Assembly: GCA_963728475.1 (NCBI GenBank)
Contig: CAVSKL010000002.1
Location: 62,001 to 126,000, forward strand
DNA: 64,000 bases
Origin: CAVSKL01 sp963728475 [NCBI: Candidatus Eiseniibacteriota bacterium]
GTDB lineage: Bacteria; Eisenbacteria; RBG-16-71-46; JABDJR01
Reading direction: 5' to 3'
Each line of letters begins with the position of its first letter. The first letter of the stretch is position 1. The notes under the pieces are model-generated. The model saw only the letters and a list, made by a program, of their open reading frames with translations. It did no database searches and was not told the origin of the DNA. The position numbers and the translations under genes are program-made. This document shows, in pieces, positions 53,656-61,657 of this stretch.

Positions 53656-54032
53656 AGTGGGTGGACTACGACGCGATGGCCTCGTTCCCGGTGGACGACC
53701 CCGGCCTGGACGAGCGGCTCCGCGACGTCTCGCGACGGTTCTTCCGCGCCCTGGGCGGCGCCAGCTTCGGCCGCTGCGACCTTCGCGTAGACGGCGGCGG
53801 GACCCCCTTCATGCTGGAGATCAATCCCAACTGCGGGGTCTACTACCCGGCCACCGATCCCGGGAGCGCCGACCTCTGCCTGGCCCACGACCCCGCCGGA
53901 CACGTGGGGTTCACCCGCCAGATCATCCGGGCCGCGCTGGCGCGCCATCTCCAGCGGTCCGCGTCCCCGCCCGAGGCTCCCGCCGCCGCCGCCCGCCCGC
54001 GGCGCCCGCAACCCTACCTTCGCGACGGTTGA
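53652..54032 (+). CDS. ATP-grasp ligase, C-terminal part of the same frameshifted gene
   Basis: Encodes 126 residues from the ATG at 53652 (which overlaps the premature stop of the 5' part). It has the C-terminal catalytic half of an ATP-grasp ligase: GASFGRCDLRVDGGG followed by PFMLEINPNCGVYYP, where the Asp, Glu and Asn residues bind Mg-ATP. Alone it cannot be active. In the corrected frame it follows YRFPPGESFKHARMKW. It is probably one real gene with a sequencing or assembly error. Confidence 0.7.
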   Translation: MKWVDYDAMASFPVDDPGLDERLRDVSRRFFRALGGASFGRCDLRVDGGGTPFMLEINPNCGVYYPATDPGSADLCLAHDPAGHVGFTRQIIRAALARHLQRSASPPEAPAAAARPRRPQPYLRDG

Positions 54033-54051
54033 TTCTCCCGGTCGGGGCCGC

Positions 54052-54085
54052 CCGGCGGAACGGCGCTCCCGCCGCCGGCGTTTTT
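54052..54085 (+). terminator. Intrinsic terminator after the ATP-grasp gene
   Basis: CCGGCGG (54052-54058) and CCGCCGG (54072-54078) form a 7-bp stem around a 13-base loop, followed by CG and five T's (54081-54085). It lies 20 bases past the stop and is the clearest intrinsic terminator in the window. Confidence 0.65.
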
Positions 54086-54087
54086 CG

Positions 54088-54116
54088 TTGCCTCCGGATG
54101 GCCTATGTACTAAAGT
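54088..54116 (+). promoter_or_regulatory. Promoter and AT-rich leader of the GH16-like gene
   Basis: TTGCCT (54088-54093) and TAAAGT (54111-54116) are 17 bases apart. The next ~25 bases form an unusual AT-rich island for this genome. It has an AAAGTT/AACTTT inverted repeat (54112-54137) that could be an operator. Confidence 0.45.
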
Positions 54117-54188
54117 TTGAGGAACTTAGCTAACTTTGTGCGGAATCCGCCCAAAGGCCCTCCGTGGACGTTCAACCGGGAGTACCAG

Positions 54189-55793
54189 GTGCGTCGCTCG
54201 CTGACCCCGCTCCTCCTCGCCCTGGCCCTGGCCGCACTCGCCGGCACCGGTCCGGCGCGGGCCCAGTGCATCCTCGCCAACCCCAGCTTCGAGCTTCCCG
54301 GTTCCAGCGGCGCCGTCTTCGGCGGGTGGAACCAGTTCGGCTCGGTGGGGTCGGCGGCCACCACCAGGGTGCACGGCCACGTCGCCGCCCGCGCCACCGG
54401 CCCCAACACCGGGAACTGGGACGTGTCCGGTTTCTGGCAGAGCCTGGACGCGAGCCCGGGAGAACGGTTCCAGGCCTCGGTGAGCGGCTGGCACACCGCG
54501 GTGAACCCGCTCACCGGCGGCTCCCAGGCGCTCCTTAACATCGAGTGGCGCGACGCTTCCGGGAACCTCATCTCCTACGAGTCCCACATCGTGGCCACCG
54601 CCTCCACCCCTCTGGACGAGGTGCAGGCGATCTCGGTCCAGACCCAGGCCGCCCCCACCGGAACCGCCGCCGCCCGAATCCTGGTCGGCGCGCTCCAGCA
54701 GCCCGGCCAGCCGGCGCCGGACGTGTACTTCGACCAGGTCGCCTTCAACTCCCTGGGCCCGCCCACCCTGGACGACATCCAGTGGAACGACTTTCCCGGC
54801 GGGCGGACCCTCGATTTCAGCGACCGGACCTGGCGGGTCAAGGGCCCGGGCTACTACGGCCCGGGCCCCAGTCTCTTCTGCGATACCTCGAGCTGCGCCT
54901 GGGTGGACGCGAACGGGCGGCTCCACCTGACCATCAAGAAGATCGGCGGCTCCTGGTACAGCACCGAGGTGACCCTGACCGGCGCCCTCGGTTACGGCGA
55001 CTACGTGTTCACCACCCTCGGACGGCTGGACACCCTGGATCCGCACGCGGTGTTCGGGCTCTTCCTCTGGGAGTACGGCCCCTGCTACGACCCGGGGTAC
55101 CTGTGGTGGAATCCCTACAACGAGATCGACGTGGAGTTCAGCCGGTGGGGGAATCCGGCCAACGCGATCGCCCAGTTCGTGGCCCAGCCCGCCGACTACC
55201 CGGGCAACATCGACCGGTTCGACGCTGCCTTCTCCGACAGCGAGCTGACCAGCCACGCCTTCCGCTGGCTTCCCGACCGGGTGGAGTACCGGAGCTGGCG
55301 GGGCGGCCCCGGCGACGAATCGCCGGCGGCCCTTATCCATACCTGGACCTATACCGGGCCCCATCTCCCGCGCCCCGGGCAACCCCGGATCCACCTCAAC
55401 CTGTGGCAGGTGAACGGGCCCCCGGCCACCGACCAGGAAGTGGTGCTCGACGCCTTCACCTTCGTGCCGGAGGCGCAGCCGACCGCGGTCCCCTCCGGCC
55501 CGGGCCCTCCCGGGCCCGGCTCCTACCTGCGGGCGGCGACCCCCAATCCGTTCCGGTCGGGCACCGTCGTCGCCTATACCGTGGATCGCGAGGGGCCGGC
55601 CGAGGTCGCGGTGTACGACGTGGCCGGCCGGCTGGTGCGCACCCTGGTCGACGGGCCGGTCGCCGCCGGCGGCCATACCGTGAGCTGGGACGGGCGGGAC
55701 GAGGCGGGGAATCCGGTGGCCTCCGGGCTCTATCTGTACCGGCTGCGGACGGGGAACGTGGTGGAGTCGCGCCGGGTGGTGCGGCTCCGGTAG
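54189..55793 (+). CDS. Secreted GH16-like glycanase with C-terminal FlgD-like sorting domain
   Basis: Encodes 534 residues. I start at the GTG at 54189 (GGGAG six bases before) because it puts a signal peptide (LLLALALAALAGTGPARAQ) at the N terminus. Residues ~25-190 form a carbohydrate-binding-like jelly roll (NPSFELPGSSGAVFGGWNQ). Residues ~200-430 are a GH16-like domain with GYGDYVFTTLGRLD and the catalytic EIDVEFSRWG, which fits the EIDIEF motif of lichenases. The last ~75 residues are an FlgD-like Ig domain (EVAVYDVAGRLVRTLVDG, GNPVASGLYLYRL), common as a C-terminal domain in secreted proteins of Eisenbacteria and related groups. Likely cuts beta-1,3/1,4-glucans outside the cell. Confidence 0.85.
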   Translation: MRRSLTPLLLALALAALAGTGPARAQCILANPSFELPGSSGAVFGGWNQFGSVGSAATTRVHGHVAARATGPNTGNWDVSGFWQSLDASPGERFQASVSGWHTAVNPLTGGSQALLNIEWRDASGNLISYESHIVATASTPLDEVQAISVQTQAAPTGTAAARILVGALQQPGQPAPDVYFDQVAFNSLGPPTLDDIQWNDFPGGRTLDFSDRTWRVKGPGYYGPGPSLFCDTSSCAWVDANGRLHLTIKKIGGSWYSTEVTLTGALGYGDYVFTTLGRLDTLDPHAVFGLFLWEYGPCYDPGYLWWNPYNEIDVEFSRWGNPANAIAQFVAQPADYPGNIDRFDAAFSDSELTSHAFRWLPDRVEYRSWRGGPGDESPAALIHTWTYTGPHLPRPGQPRIHLNLWQVNGPPATDQEVVLDAFTFVPEAQPTAVPSGPGPPGPGSYLRAATPNPFRSGTVVAYTVDREGPAEVAVYDVAGRLVRTLVDGPVAAGGHTVSWDGRDEAGNPVASGLYLYRLRTGNVVESRRVVRLR

Positions 55794-55794
55794 C

Positions 55795-58700
55795 TCAGCC
55801 GGCCCGGACCGAGGCCTCGGGGACGTCCACGTCGATCCGCAGGATCTCTCCGGTGCGGGCGAAGACCGAACTGCTGGCCGCGGGATCGAGCCGCGGGCCC
55901 GGGAACTCCACCGGGCCTCCGCCGGCCCGGGTGAGCCGCACCCGCGCCGTTCCCCCGGTGAGCCGGTAGACCACCGGCACCTGGCAATAGGTGAAGGCCA
56001 GCCCCCGCGCCGGAACCTCGGTCGTTTGCGGATTGCCCTCCAGGTCCACGTAGGCGAACGTCCCGCCCTGGTCGAGGAACTCGGCCGCTTCCAGGAGCAC
56101 CGGCCGGAAACCCAGGACGCCGTCCTCGATCTCCACCCCCAGCTCGCCGAAGCGGGCGAGGATCTCCTCCTTCACCTGTCCCGTCATCCCCGGCTGGCGC
56201 GCGCCGGCGTGGGCGGGGGAGTGCGAGTAGGGGTCGGTGGGGAAGGCGCCGTACTCGGCCGCGCTCTTCTCGTAGCCCAGGCCCGACCGGATGCGCCGGT
56301 AGAACCGGGCGAGGGCGTCCTGAACCCCGGCTGCCGCCCCCTCGCGCTCCGCCCGGAGCGCGACCTCCTCCACCGCGAGCAACAGCTTGGCCACCATGTG
56401 CCAGTAAATGCATCCCAGCCCCTCGTAGCCGTACATCGTGCCGGAGCGGCCGGTGAAGGACGCGTGGTCGAACACCGTCTCGAAGAGGTCCAGCACCGCC
56501 CGCCGGCCCGCTTCCACGCGCTCCGCCCCGCCGTCCCGGGCGGCGAGCGCGTCCAGGGCGCGGGCCACGTCCCCGGCCCGGGCGAGGTCGCCCTGGAACC
56601 GGAGCGCGCCCAGGGCGTCGCGCTCGAGGATGGTGCCGTCGCCCCGCTCCAGGAGTTCCGCAAGCAGAGGGATCGCGGCCGCCGCACTCTCCGGAACCGT
56701 GTTCCGGGAGAGGAAGGAGGGGAGCGTGCGGTCGGGATAGAGGAGAAAGCTCCGGCGGGCGGGATCGTAGAGCCGGCTCTCGAAGAGGGCGCCGAGCAGC
56801 GCCACCGCTTCTTCCGGTCCCACCAGCCCCGAACCCAGCGCCGCTACCTGCCCCTCCAGCATCTCGTAGAGGGGGCGGACGCCGGCCTCGTCCCCCTCCG
56901 GGTCGATCTCGAGCAGATTGTAGGCGTGGTAGAGGCCGTCCTCCCGGCGGTTGGCCCGCAGGGTGTGGTCCAGGTGGGCGAGCGCGGCGCGGCAGAACGC
57001 GGCCACCTCGCCGGGGGCCAGCTGCTCCTTCCCCGAGAAACCCCGGGCGTAGACCGTCTCCCGGTAGCCGGAGAAGACGGTGCCCAGCCGGTCCAGGAGC
57101 CGGCGGCGCGCGGTCCGCGCGGGACCGGCGCCGGGGGTCTCCGACTCCAGCGCCTCCCGCACCCCCCGGAGCCACCGGACGACCTCGATCGAGACCGGGG
57201 CCCCGTCCTCCCCCCCGCCGCCGACCAGGCGGGCCAGGAAGTCCAGGTACCGGCGCAGATGGAAGAGCGTCACCACCGAGAGCCCGGCCCCGACCAGCGC
57301 GTTGTTGGCGTCGTTCCACTCCGGCCGCTGGGTGTTCATCCAGATCCCGCCCTCGGGGACGTAGTTCGAGAGCTTGGCCAGGGCCGGGACCACGAGCTTC
57401 TCCAGGAGGGTCACGTGCTCCACGCCGCCGCCCGGCCCGGGCAGCAACCGGCCGTCGGTGCCCAGCGCCCGCTCCCGTCCGGCGATCCGTTCCGCGCGTT
57501 CGCGGTCGAAGACGATGGTGTTCCGCGGGCCGGCCACTATCTCGGGGTAGGGCTTCAGCCGGTAGGGCACGTCGGCATAGGAAAAGATCTCCCGGTCGAG
57601 GAGCGCCTCCAGGGCGCCCGGGGCGAAGCGGGGGAGGTCTTCCAGGAACCGCAGCAGGTAAACGATCTGGTGGTCCCCCCAGTAGCCGATGTTGCTCCAG
57701 GGGTCGTCCGGATCCGGGGTCTCCCAGTCGATGCCGTCCCGGGTCACCCGGTAGGGATTGAACCCGTCCACGGTGGACGCGTTCACGAACTTGGCGGTGA
57801 AGTTGGGGAGAAAGGCGGGAAAGCTCCGCGCCAGCGCCTCCCAGTTCTGGAAGATGTCGCGCCAGTTGCCCTCGTATCGAAGCGCGCGCCCCCCCCCGGC
57901 GTCCCGCACCCGGATCTCGAACCGGTTCCAGGGACGGCTGGGGTCCCCGTGGCGGCGCCCGAACCAGAGGGGGAGGTACTCCAGGACCAGGCGCTCCAGG
58001 CCGGGATCGCCGGTTGCCTCCGCCCTCCGGCGGAGCTCTCCGGCGGGAATCCAGCCCCGGGGCCCGCCCGGCGGTTCGGGGAGGCGTTGCGCCGCGGCCC
58101 GGTTCCGGACGCGAATGAAGGCGGCGAAGTCGCGGGCGGGGAGGTCGTAGTTGCGGGCGAAGACCCCGCCCCGCATTCCGTTGAATAGCACGTCGGCGAA
58201 GTGGTGGACGGCGGCCGCGCGCCGCCCGGTGAGCTGGATGCCGTCGGCCGAGGCCACGATCCGCACCAGGTCCCCGGTCGCGCTTCGGAGCGCGCTCTCC
58301 AGCGCCGGCACCGGATCGGCTCCGGGGCCCAGCCGGACCCGGAGCGCGGCCAGCTGCACGTGGCTCCGCCCGGCGTCCAGCGCGGTGTGCCACCGCCGCG
58401 TCTCCCCGGGATTGAGCGGCAACGCGGCGCGGACCAGGTAGCTTCCCCGGCGGCCGGCGACCGTCGTCTCGGGCGGGGAGGGCCGGCCCCGGCGAAACGC
58501 CGGCGCCGCGTCTCCCGACAGGGTGATCCCGGCTCCGGGAAGTCCCCGGGTCCAGGCCACGTTCGCGCGGAGCGCCTCCGCCGCCTCGGCGCGGTCGGTG
58601 ATGCGGGCGGTGAGGGCGAACACTCCGATCCCGGTCCCCGGATCCAGGTCCGCGCGCCGGTAGGCTTCGACCAGCGAGCTCGAGTGCTGGTGAAGCGGGA

Positions 58701-59250
58701 GCGGGGCCCCCCAGGGGAGTACGTTTCGCACCCCGTCCAGGAGGTCGATTTCCGCGGGGCCGTCCGCCCCGTTCTCCAGGGTCGCGGTGCGCACCCAGCC
58801 GAACTCGTCGCAGGCCGCCCAGCGGTAGCGGAAGGCCAGCTCCAGATCGAGGTTCCGTTCCTCGAAGACCACCCGCCCCCCGTCCGGGCTCTTGTAGAGA
58901 TTGCGTTCGATCCGGAACTCCTCCTCCGCGCGCTCGGAAAAGGGCTCCCAGAGCCGGGCCGGGCCCGCCCCGCGGCTCACCCGGATCAGGGTGAGGGGGC
59001 CGGAGTGATGGTGGGCGTCGTGGAGCTTGTCCACCGTCTCGTAGGGGAAGAGGGCGCCGTCCGGGTCCACCCGGCCCGCGGTCAACCCCCCGGTGGAGCT
59101 CACGAACATCCAGAGATCGCTGGCGCTGGGCACGGTCATGAGGAAGGGGGGAAGGCGATGGTAGTCGCGGATCCGGCACCAGTCCGCGCCGTCCAGCTCG
59201 GCGAATTCCGGGGCCGGCCCGGACGACGAGTCGAGGAACGAAGTGCTCAT
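55795..59250 (-). CDS. Large six-hairpin (alpha/alpha)6 glycosidase-like protein
   Basis: Encodes 1151 residues, with no signal peptide from the ATG at 59250 and thus cytoplasmic. The N-terminal ~450 residues are beta-rich (LFPYETVDKLHDAHHHSG, DEFGWVRTATLENG, VRNVLPWGAPLPLHQH), as in the sandwich domains of GH94-like or GH15-like enzymes. A helical barrel follows with WRDIFQNWEALA, NIGYWGDHQIVYLLRFL, NTQRPEWNDANNALVGAG and YGYEGLGCIYWHMVAKLL. A C-terminal beta-sandwich begins near residue 1070. No characterised family was recognised with certainty; the whole resembles carbohydrate phosphorylases or debranching-type proteins. Its stop lies one base from the convergent GH16-like stop, and it follows GH17 by 38 bases. 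Confidence 0.75.
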   Translation of the reverse strand: MSTSFLDSSSGPAPEFAELDGADWCRIRDYHRLPPFLMTVPSASDLWMFVSSTGGLTAGRVDPDGALFPYETVDKLHDAHHHSGPLTLIRVSRGAGPARLWEPFSERAEEEFRIERNLYKSPDGGRVVFEERNLDLELAFRYRWAACDEFGWVRTATLENGADGPAEIDLLDGVRNVLPWGAPLPLHQHSSSLVEAYRRADLDPGTGIGVFALTARITDRAEAAEALRANVAWTRGLPGAGITLSGDAAPAFRRGRPSPPETTVAGRRGSYLVRAALPLNPGETRRWHTALDAGRSHVQLAALRVRLGPGADPVPALESALRSATGDLVRIVASADGIQLTGRRAAAVHHFADVLFNGMRGGVFARNYDLPARDFAAFIRVRNRAAAQRLPEPPGGPRGWIPAGELRRRAEATGDPGLERLVLEYLPLWFGRRHGDPSRPWNRFEIRVRDAGGGRALRYEGNWRDIFQNWEALARSFPAFLPNFTAKFVNASTVDGFNPYRVTRDGIDWETPDPDDPWSNIGYWGDHQIVYLLRFLEDLPRFAPGALEALLDREIFSYADVPYRLKPYPEIVAGPRNTIVFDRERAERIAGRERALGTDGRLLPGPGGGVEHVTLLEKLVVPALAKLSNYVPEGGIWMNTQRPEWNDANNALVGAGLSVVTLFHLRRYLDFLARLVGGGGEDGAPVSIEVVRWLRGVREALESETPGAGPARTARRRLLDRLGTVFSGYRETVYARGFSGKEQLAPGEVAAFCRAALAHLDHTLRANRREDGLYHAYNLLEIDPEGDEAGVRPLYEMLEGQVAALGSGLVGPEEAVALLGALFESRLYDPARRSFLLYPDRTLPSFLSRNTVPESAAAAIPLLAELLERGDGTILERDALGALRFQGDLARAGDVARALDALAARDGGAERVEAGRRAVLDLFETVFDHASFTGRSGTMYGYEGLGCIYWHMVAKLLLAVEEVALRAEREGAAAGVQDALARFYRRIRSGLGYEKSAAEYGAFPTDPYSHSPAHAGARQPGMTGQVKEEILARFGELGVEIEDGVLGFRPVLLEAAEFLDQGGTFAYVDLEGNPQTTEVPARGLAFTYCQVPVVYRLTGGTARVRLTRAGGGPVEFPGPRLDPAASSSVFARTGEILRIDVDVPEASVRAG

Positions 59251-59288
59251 GGACGCGGCGCTCCGGAACGCGGGCCGGCGGTCATGGT

Positions 59289-60323
59289 TCAGCGCCCCCC
59301 GGCCATCGCGGCCTTGGGGGTGCGGTCCGCGCGGTAGAGCCCCCAGTGCTTCTCCACCTCCTCGGGGGCGGGACCCCCTTTCCAGTTCTCGTCGAAGGCC
59401 TCGAAGTAGAACGTGGTGAGCCGCTCGCGCTCCGTCCACTCGCGAAGCGCCCGATAGAACACCGCCTGCTCAGGCTCGCCCACCGCTCCCTTCATGAGCT
59501 TCCCCTGGTCCCCTTCGGTTCCCCGCCGGGTGGCCCAGCCGGTTTCCCCCAGCACCACCTCGCGGCCGGGATGGGCGGCGCGGATCGACTCCACCGTCTT
59601 CCGGGTCCAGTCCACCGCGTCCTCGAGTGGGATGCCGTTCCAGAGGGGATGGGCGTGCACGGTGATGAAGTCGACCTCCGCCGCGACGGCGTCGCTCTCC
59701 AGCTTGTTCCAGAAGTTGTAGTCGTCGGCGGTGGTCACCGGGACCTCGCTCCGGGCCCGGAGCTCCCGGAGGACCGCGACCAGGCGCGCCGGATCCACCC
59801 GGTGATCCGACCAGGCGACCTGGGTCTCGTTCCCGGCGGAGAGGGCGGCCACGATTCCCGGATAGTCGTGGGCGAGACGGATGCCGCTCTCGATCTCGGC
59901 CCGGCCGGCGGCGGCCGCGGCGGAGTCCGGAGCGCCGTCGGCCCGCGTCCCGGGCGCGATCCACACCCCCAGCATCACCTTCAGGTCGAGGCTGTCGGCG
60001 GCGATGATCGAGAGCACGTCGGCGGCGGGTCCGGTGGACGCGTAGAGCCGGAGCAGGTGCCAGTGACAGGCCAAGAGGTGGAGATCCTGGCGGAGTTCGT
60101 CCCGGGTGGGCGATGCGCCGCCGGGGCGCTCTCCGTCCCGGTGGGGGCCATAGGCGATGCCGTTCCCGATCCAGCGGTCCCCCCGGTAGGGGGTGAAGGC
60201 CCGCACCGCGAACGGCTCCTCGCGGGAACCGGCGGGAGCCGCGGCGGCGGCAGCGGGACCGCCGCCGGCCCCGGCCGGGGCCCCGGTGAGAGCGGCGGCG
60301 AGGAGGAGTACCTGGATCTTCAT
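59289..60323 (-). CDS. Secreted GH17-like glucan hydrolase or transglycosylase
   Basis: Encodes 344 residues with an Ala/Gly-rich signal peptide (ATG 60323 after GGAGGT). The (beta/alpha)8 barrel shows the GH17 acid/base region ALSAGNETQVAW (Glu after Asn), FITVHAHPLWNG, and the nucleophile region VVLGETGWATR. TFYFEAFDENWKGG near the C terminus is typical of bacterial GH17. Likely acts on beta-1,3 or beta-1,3/1,6 glucans in the periplasm. First of a two-gene unit with the 1151-residue glycosidase-like gene. A strong RNA hairpin lies in its leader. Confidence 0.88.
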   Translation of the reverse strand: MKIQVLLLAAALTGAPAGAGGGPAAAAAAPAGSREEPFAVRAFTPYRGDRWIGNGIAYGPHRDGERPGGASPTRDELRQDLHLLACHWHLLRLYASTGPAADVLSIIAADSLDLKVMLGVWIAPGTRADGAPDSAAAAAGRAEIESGIRLAHDYPGIVAALSAGNETQVAWSDHRVDPARLVAVLRELRARSEVPVTTADDYNFWNKLESDAVAAEVDFITVHAHPLWNGIPLEDAVDWTRKTVESIRAAHPGREVVLGETGWATRRGTEGDQGKLMKGAVGEPEQAVFYRALREWTERERLTTFYFEAFDENWKGGPAPEEVEKHWGLYRADRTPKAAMAGGR

Positions 60324-60362
60324 CGACGGCTTGACCTCCGGCGGCGGCGCCCGGGGCGAAAG

Positions 60363-60392
60363 GCCGCGCCCCGGGAATCCCCGAGGCGCGGC
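60363..60392 (-). promoter_or_regulatory. Strong RNA hairpin in the GH17 leader
   Basis: On the minus strand GCCGCGCC-U-CGGG pairs with CCCG-G-GGCGCGGC around a GAUU loop: 13 pairs with one U-G wobble. On the plus strand the same position is a C-A mismatch, so the minus-strand RNA is the better folder. It lies 40 bases upstream of the ATG. Confidence 0.45.
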
Positions 60393-60566
60393 GCCGAACT
60401 CACACGTTCCGGAGGTGGAGTCCGGCGGACCGCCCGGCGATCGGATCTGCGGGGCCCCGGTCATTTCGCACGGGTCCCGCCCGGTTTTCCCCCCTGCTAT
60501 GGGCCCCGCCCTCGGCCGGGGCGGCCCCGCGGGCTCGGGAAAGTCCTCGAAGGACGCGGTGAATTC

Positions 60567-60593
60567 TTGACAAGGCCGGAGTGAGAGTACACT
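60567..60593 (+). promoter_or_regulatory. Promoter of the ABC ATPase - GH1 operon
   Basis: A consensus -35 TTGACA (60567-60572) is followed by TACACT (60588-60593) at a short 15-base spacing, or by CACTAT at 17. It covers the possible upstream GTG start at 60581, so translation from the TTG at 60641 is preferred. Confidence 0.55.
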
Positions 60594-60640
60594 ATGTTCG
60601 GGAGGAAAACAAAGTCTTCATTTGCCCCGGGGAGGATCCG

Positions 60641-61651
60641 TTGCCCGCACCCGCCGAAGCCACTCACCCGCCGCTCTTGGAGGTCCGAGGCGTCTCGAAG
60701 ACGTTCGAGTCCGGGAGCCCGTTCGGCCGCCGGCGCCGGGTGACCGCGGCCGAGGACGTGGACTTCCGGGTCGAGAGGGGGCGGGCGGTGGCGCTGGTCG
60801 GGGAGTCGGGGAGCGGGAAGAGCACCGTGGCCCGCCTTATCCTCCGGCTCGAGACCGCGGACGCCGGGGAGATCCTTCTCGACGGACGCGACGTGCTCGC
60901 CCGCGAACCCCGCGGCGCCTCCCTGCAGTACCGGGGGCGGGTGCAGATGGTGTTTCAGGACCCGTTCGGTTCGCTGAACCCGGTCCACGACGTCGCCCAT
61001 CACCTGGTGCGGCCGCTCCTCCGCCACCGGCGGGCCACCGCCGCCGAAGCGCGGTCCCGGGCCCTGGATCTCCTCCGCACGGTCGGGCTCCGGCCGGCGG
61101 AGGAGTTCATCGACCGCCACCCCTACGAGCTTTCCGGGGGCCAGCGCCAGCGGGTGGCCATCGCCCGGGCGCTGGCGGTGGAGCCGGATCTGCTGGTGGC
61201 CGACGAGCCCACCTCCATGCTCGACGTCTCCATCCGCATGGACGTCCTCCACCTCCTGGCGGAGCTGAAGCGCGAACGGGGCCTCGGACTGCTCCTCATC
61301 ACCCACGATCTCGCCTCCGCCCGCTACCTCGCCGACCGGATCCTGGTGCTGTTCCGGGGCCGGGTGGTGGAGGACGGGCCGGCCGGGGCGGTGGTCGACG
61401 CCCCCGCCCATCCCTACACCCGGGCGCTGGTGGCCGCGATCGCCGACGCCGGGGAGACCGGCGAGGCGGAGGCCGCGGCGCCCCCCGGGAGCCGGGCCGG
61501 CGACGCCGCCGGCCGGGGCTGCCCCTTCGTTCGCCGCTGCCCGGACGCGCTCGACCTCTGCCGCACCCGGGACCCCGCCCCCCGCGCCTACGAGGGGCGG
61601 CGGGTGCGCTGCCACCTCTATCCTCCGGATCCTCCGGAATCGGGGAGCTGA
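60641..61651 (+). CDS. Peptide/sugar ABC transporter ATP-binding protein (DppF/OppF-like)
   Basis: Encodes 336 residues from TTG (60641), which has GGGGAGGA six bases upstream. Walker A is GESGSGKST, the Q-loop is MVFQDPFGSLNP, the signature is LSGGQRQRVAIA, Walker B is LLVADEPTSMLD, and the switch His is in LLITHDL. The C terminus has the oligopeptide-transporter domain with CPFVRRCPDALDLC and a later Cys, the type that can bind an FeS cluster. No permease or binding protein is beside it, so it must pair with genes elsewhere. GH1 follows by six bases, which suggests uptake of beta-glucan oligosaccharides; such transporters move sugars in some bacteria. Confidence 0.9.
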   Translation: MPAPAEATHPPLLEVRGVSKTFESGSPFGRRRRVTAAEDVDFRVERGRAVALVGESGSGKSTVARLILRLETADAGEILLDGRDVLAREPRGASLQYRGRVQMVFQDPFGSLNPVHDVAHHLVRPLLRHRRATAAEARSRALDLLRTVGLRPAEEFIDRHPYELSGGQRQRVAIARALAVEPDLLVADEPTSMLDVSIRMDVLHLLAELKRERGLGLLLITHDLASARYLADRILVLFRGRVVEDGPAGAVVDAPAHPYTRALVAAIADAGETGEAEAAAPPGSRAGDAAGRGCPFVRRCPDALDLCRTRDPAPRAYEGRRVRCHLYPPDPPESGS

Positions 61652-61657
61652 TCCTTC

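Noticed and set aside
55730-59179. 1149-codon minus-strand frame overlapping the six-hairpin-like gene
   Set aside because: Arg/Gly/Pro-rich shadow frame. The other minus frame has a normal residue mix and folded-domain motifs.
60581-60640. Upstream GTG start for the ABC ATPase
   Set aside because: It lies within the TTGACA/TACACT promoter and has no ribosome site; TTG 60641 has GGGGAGGA.
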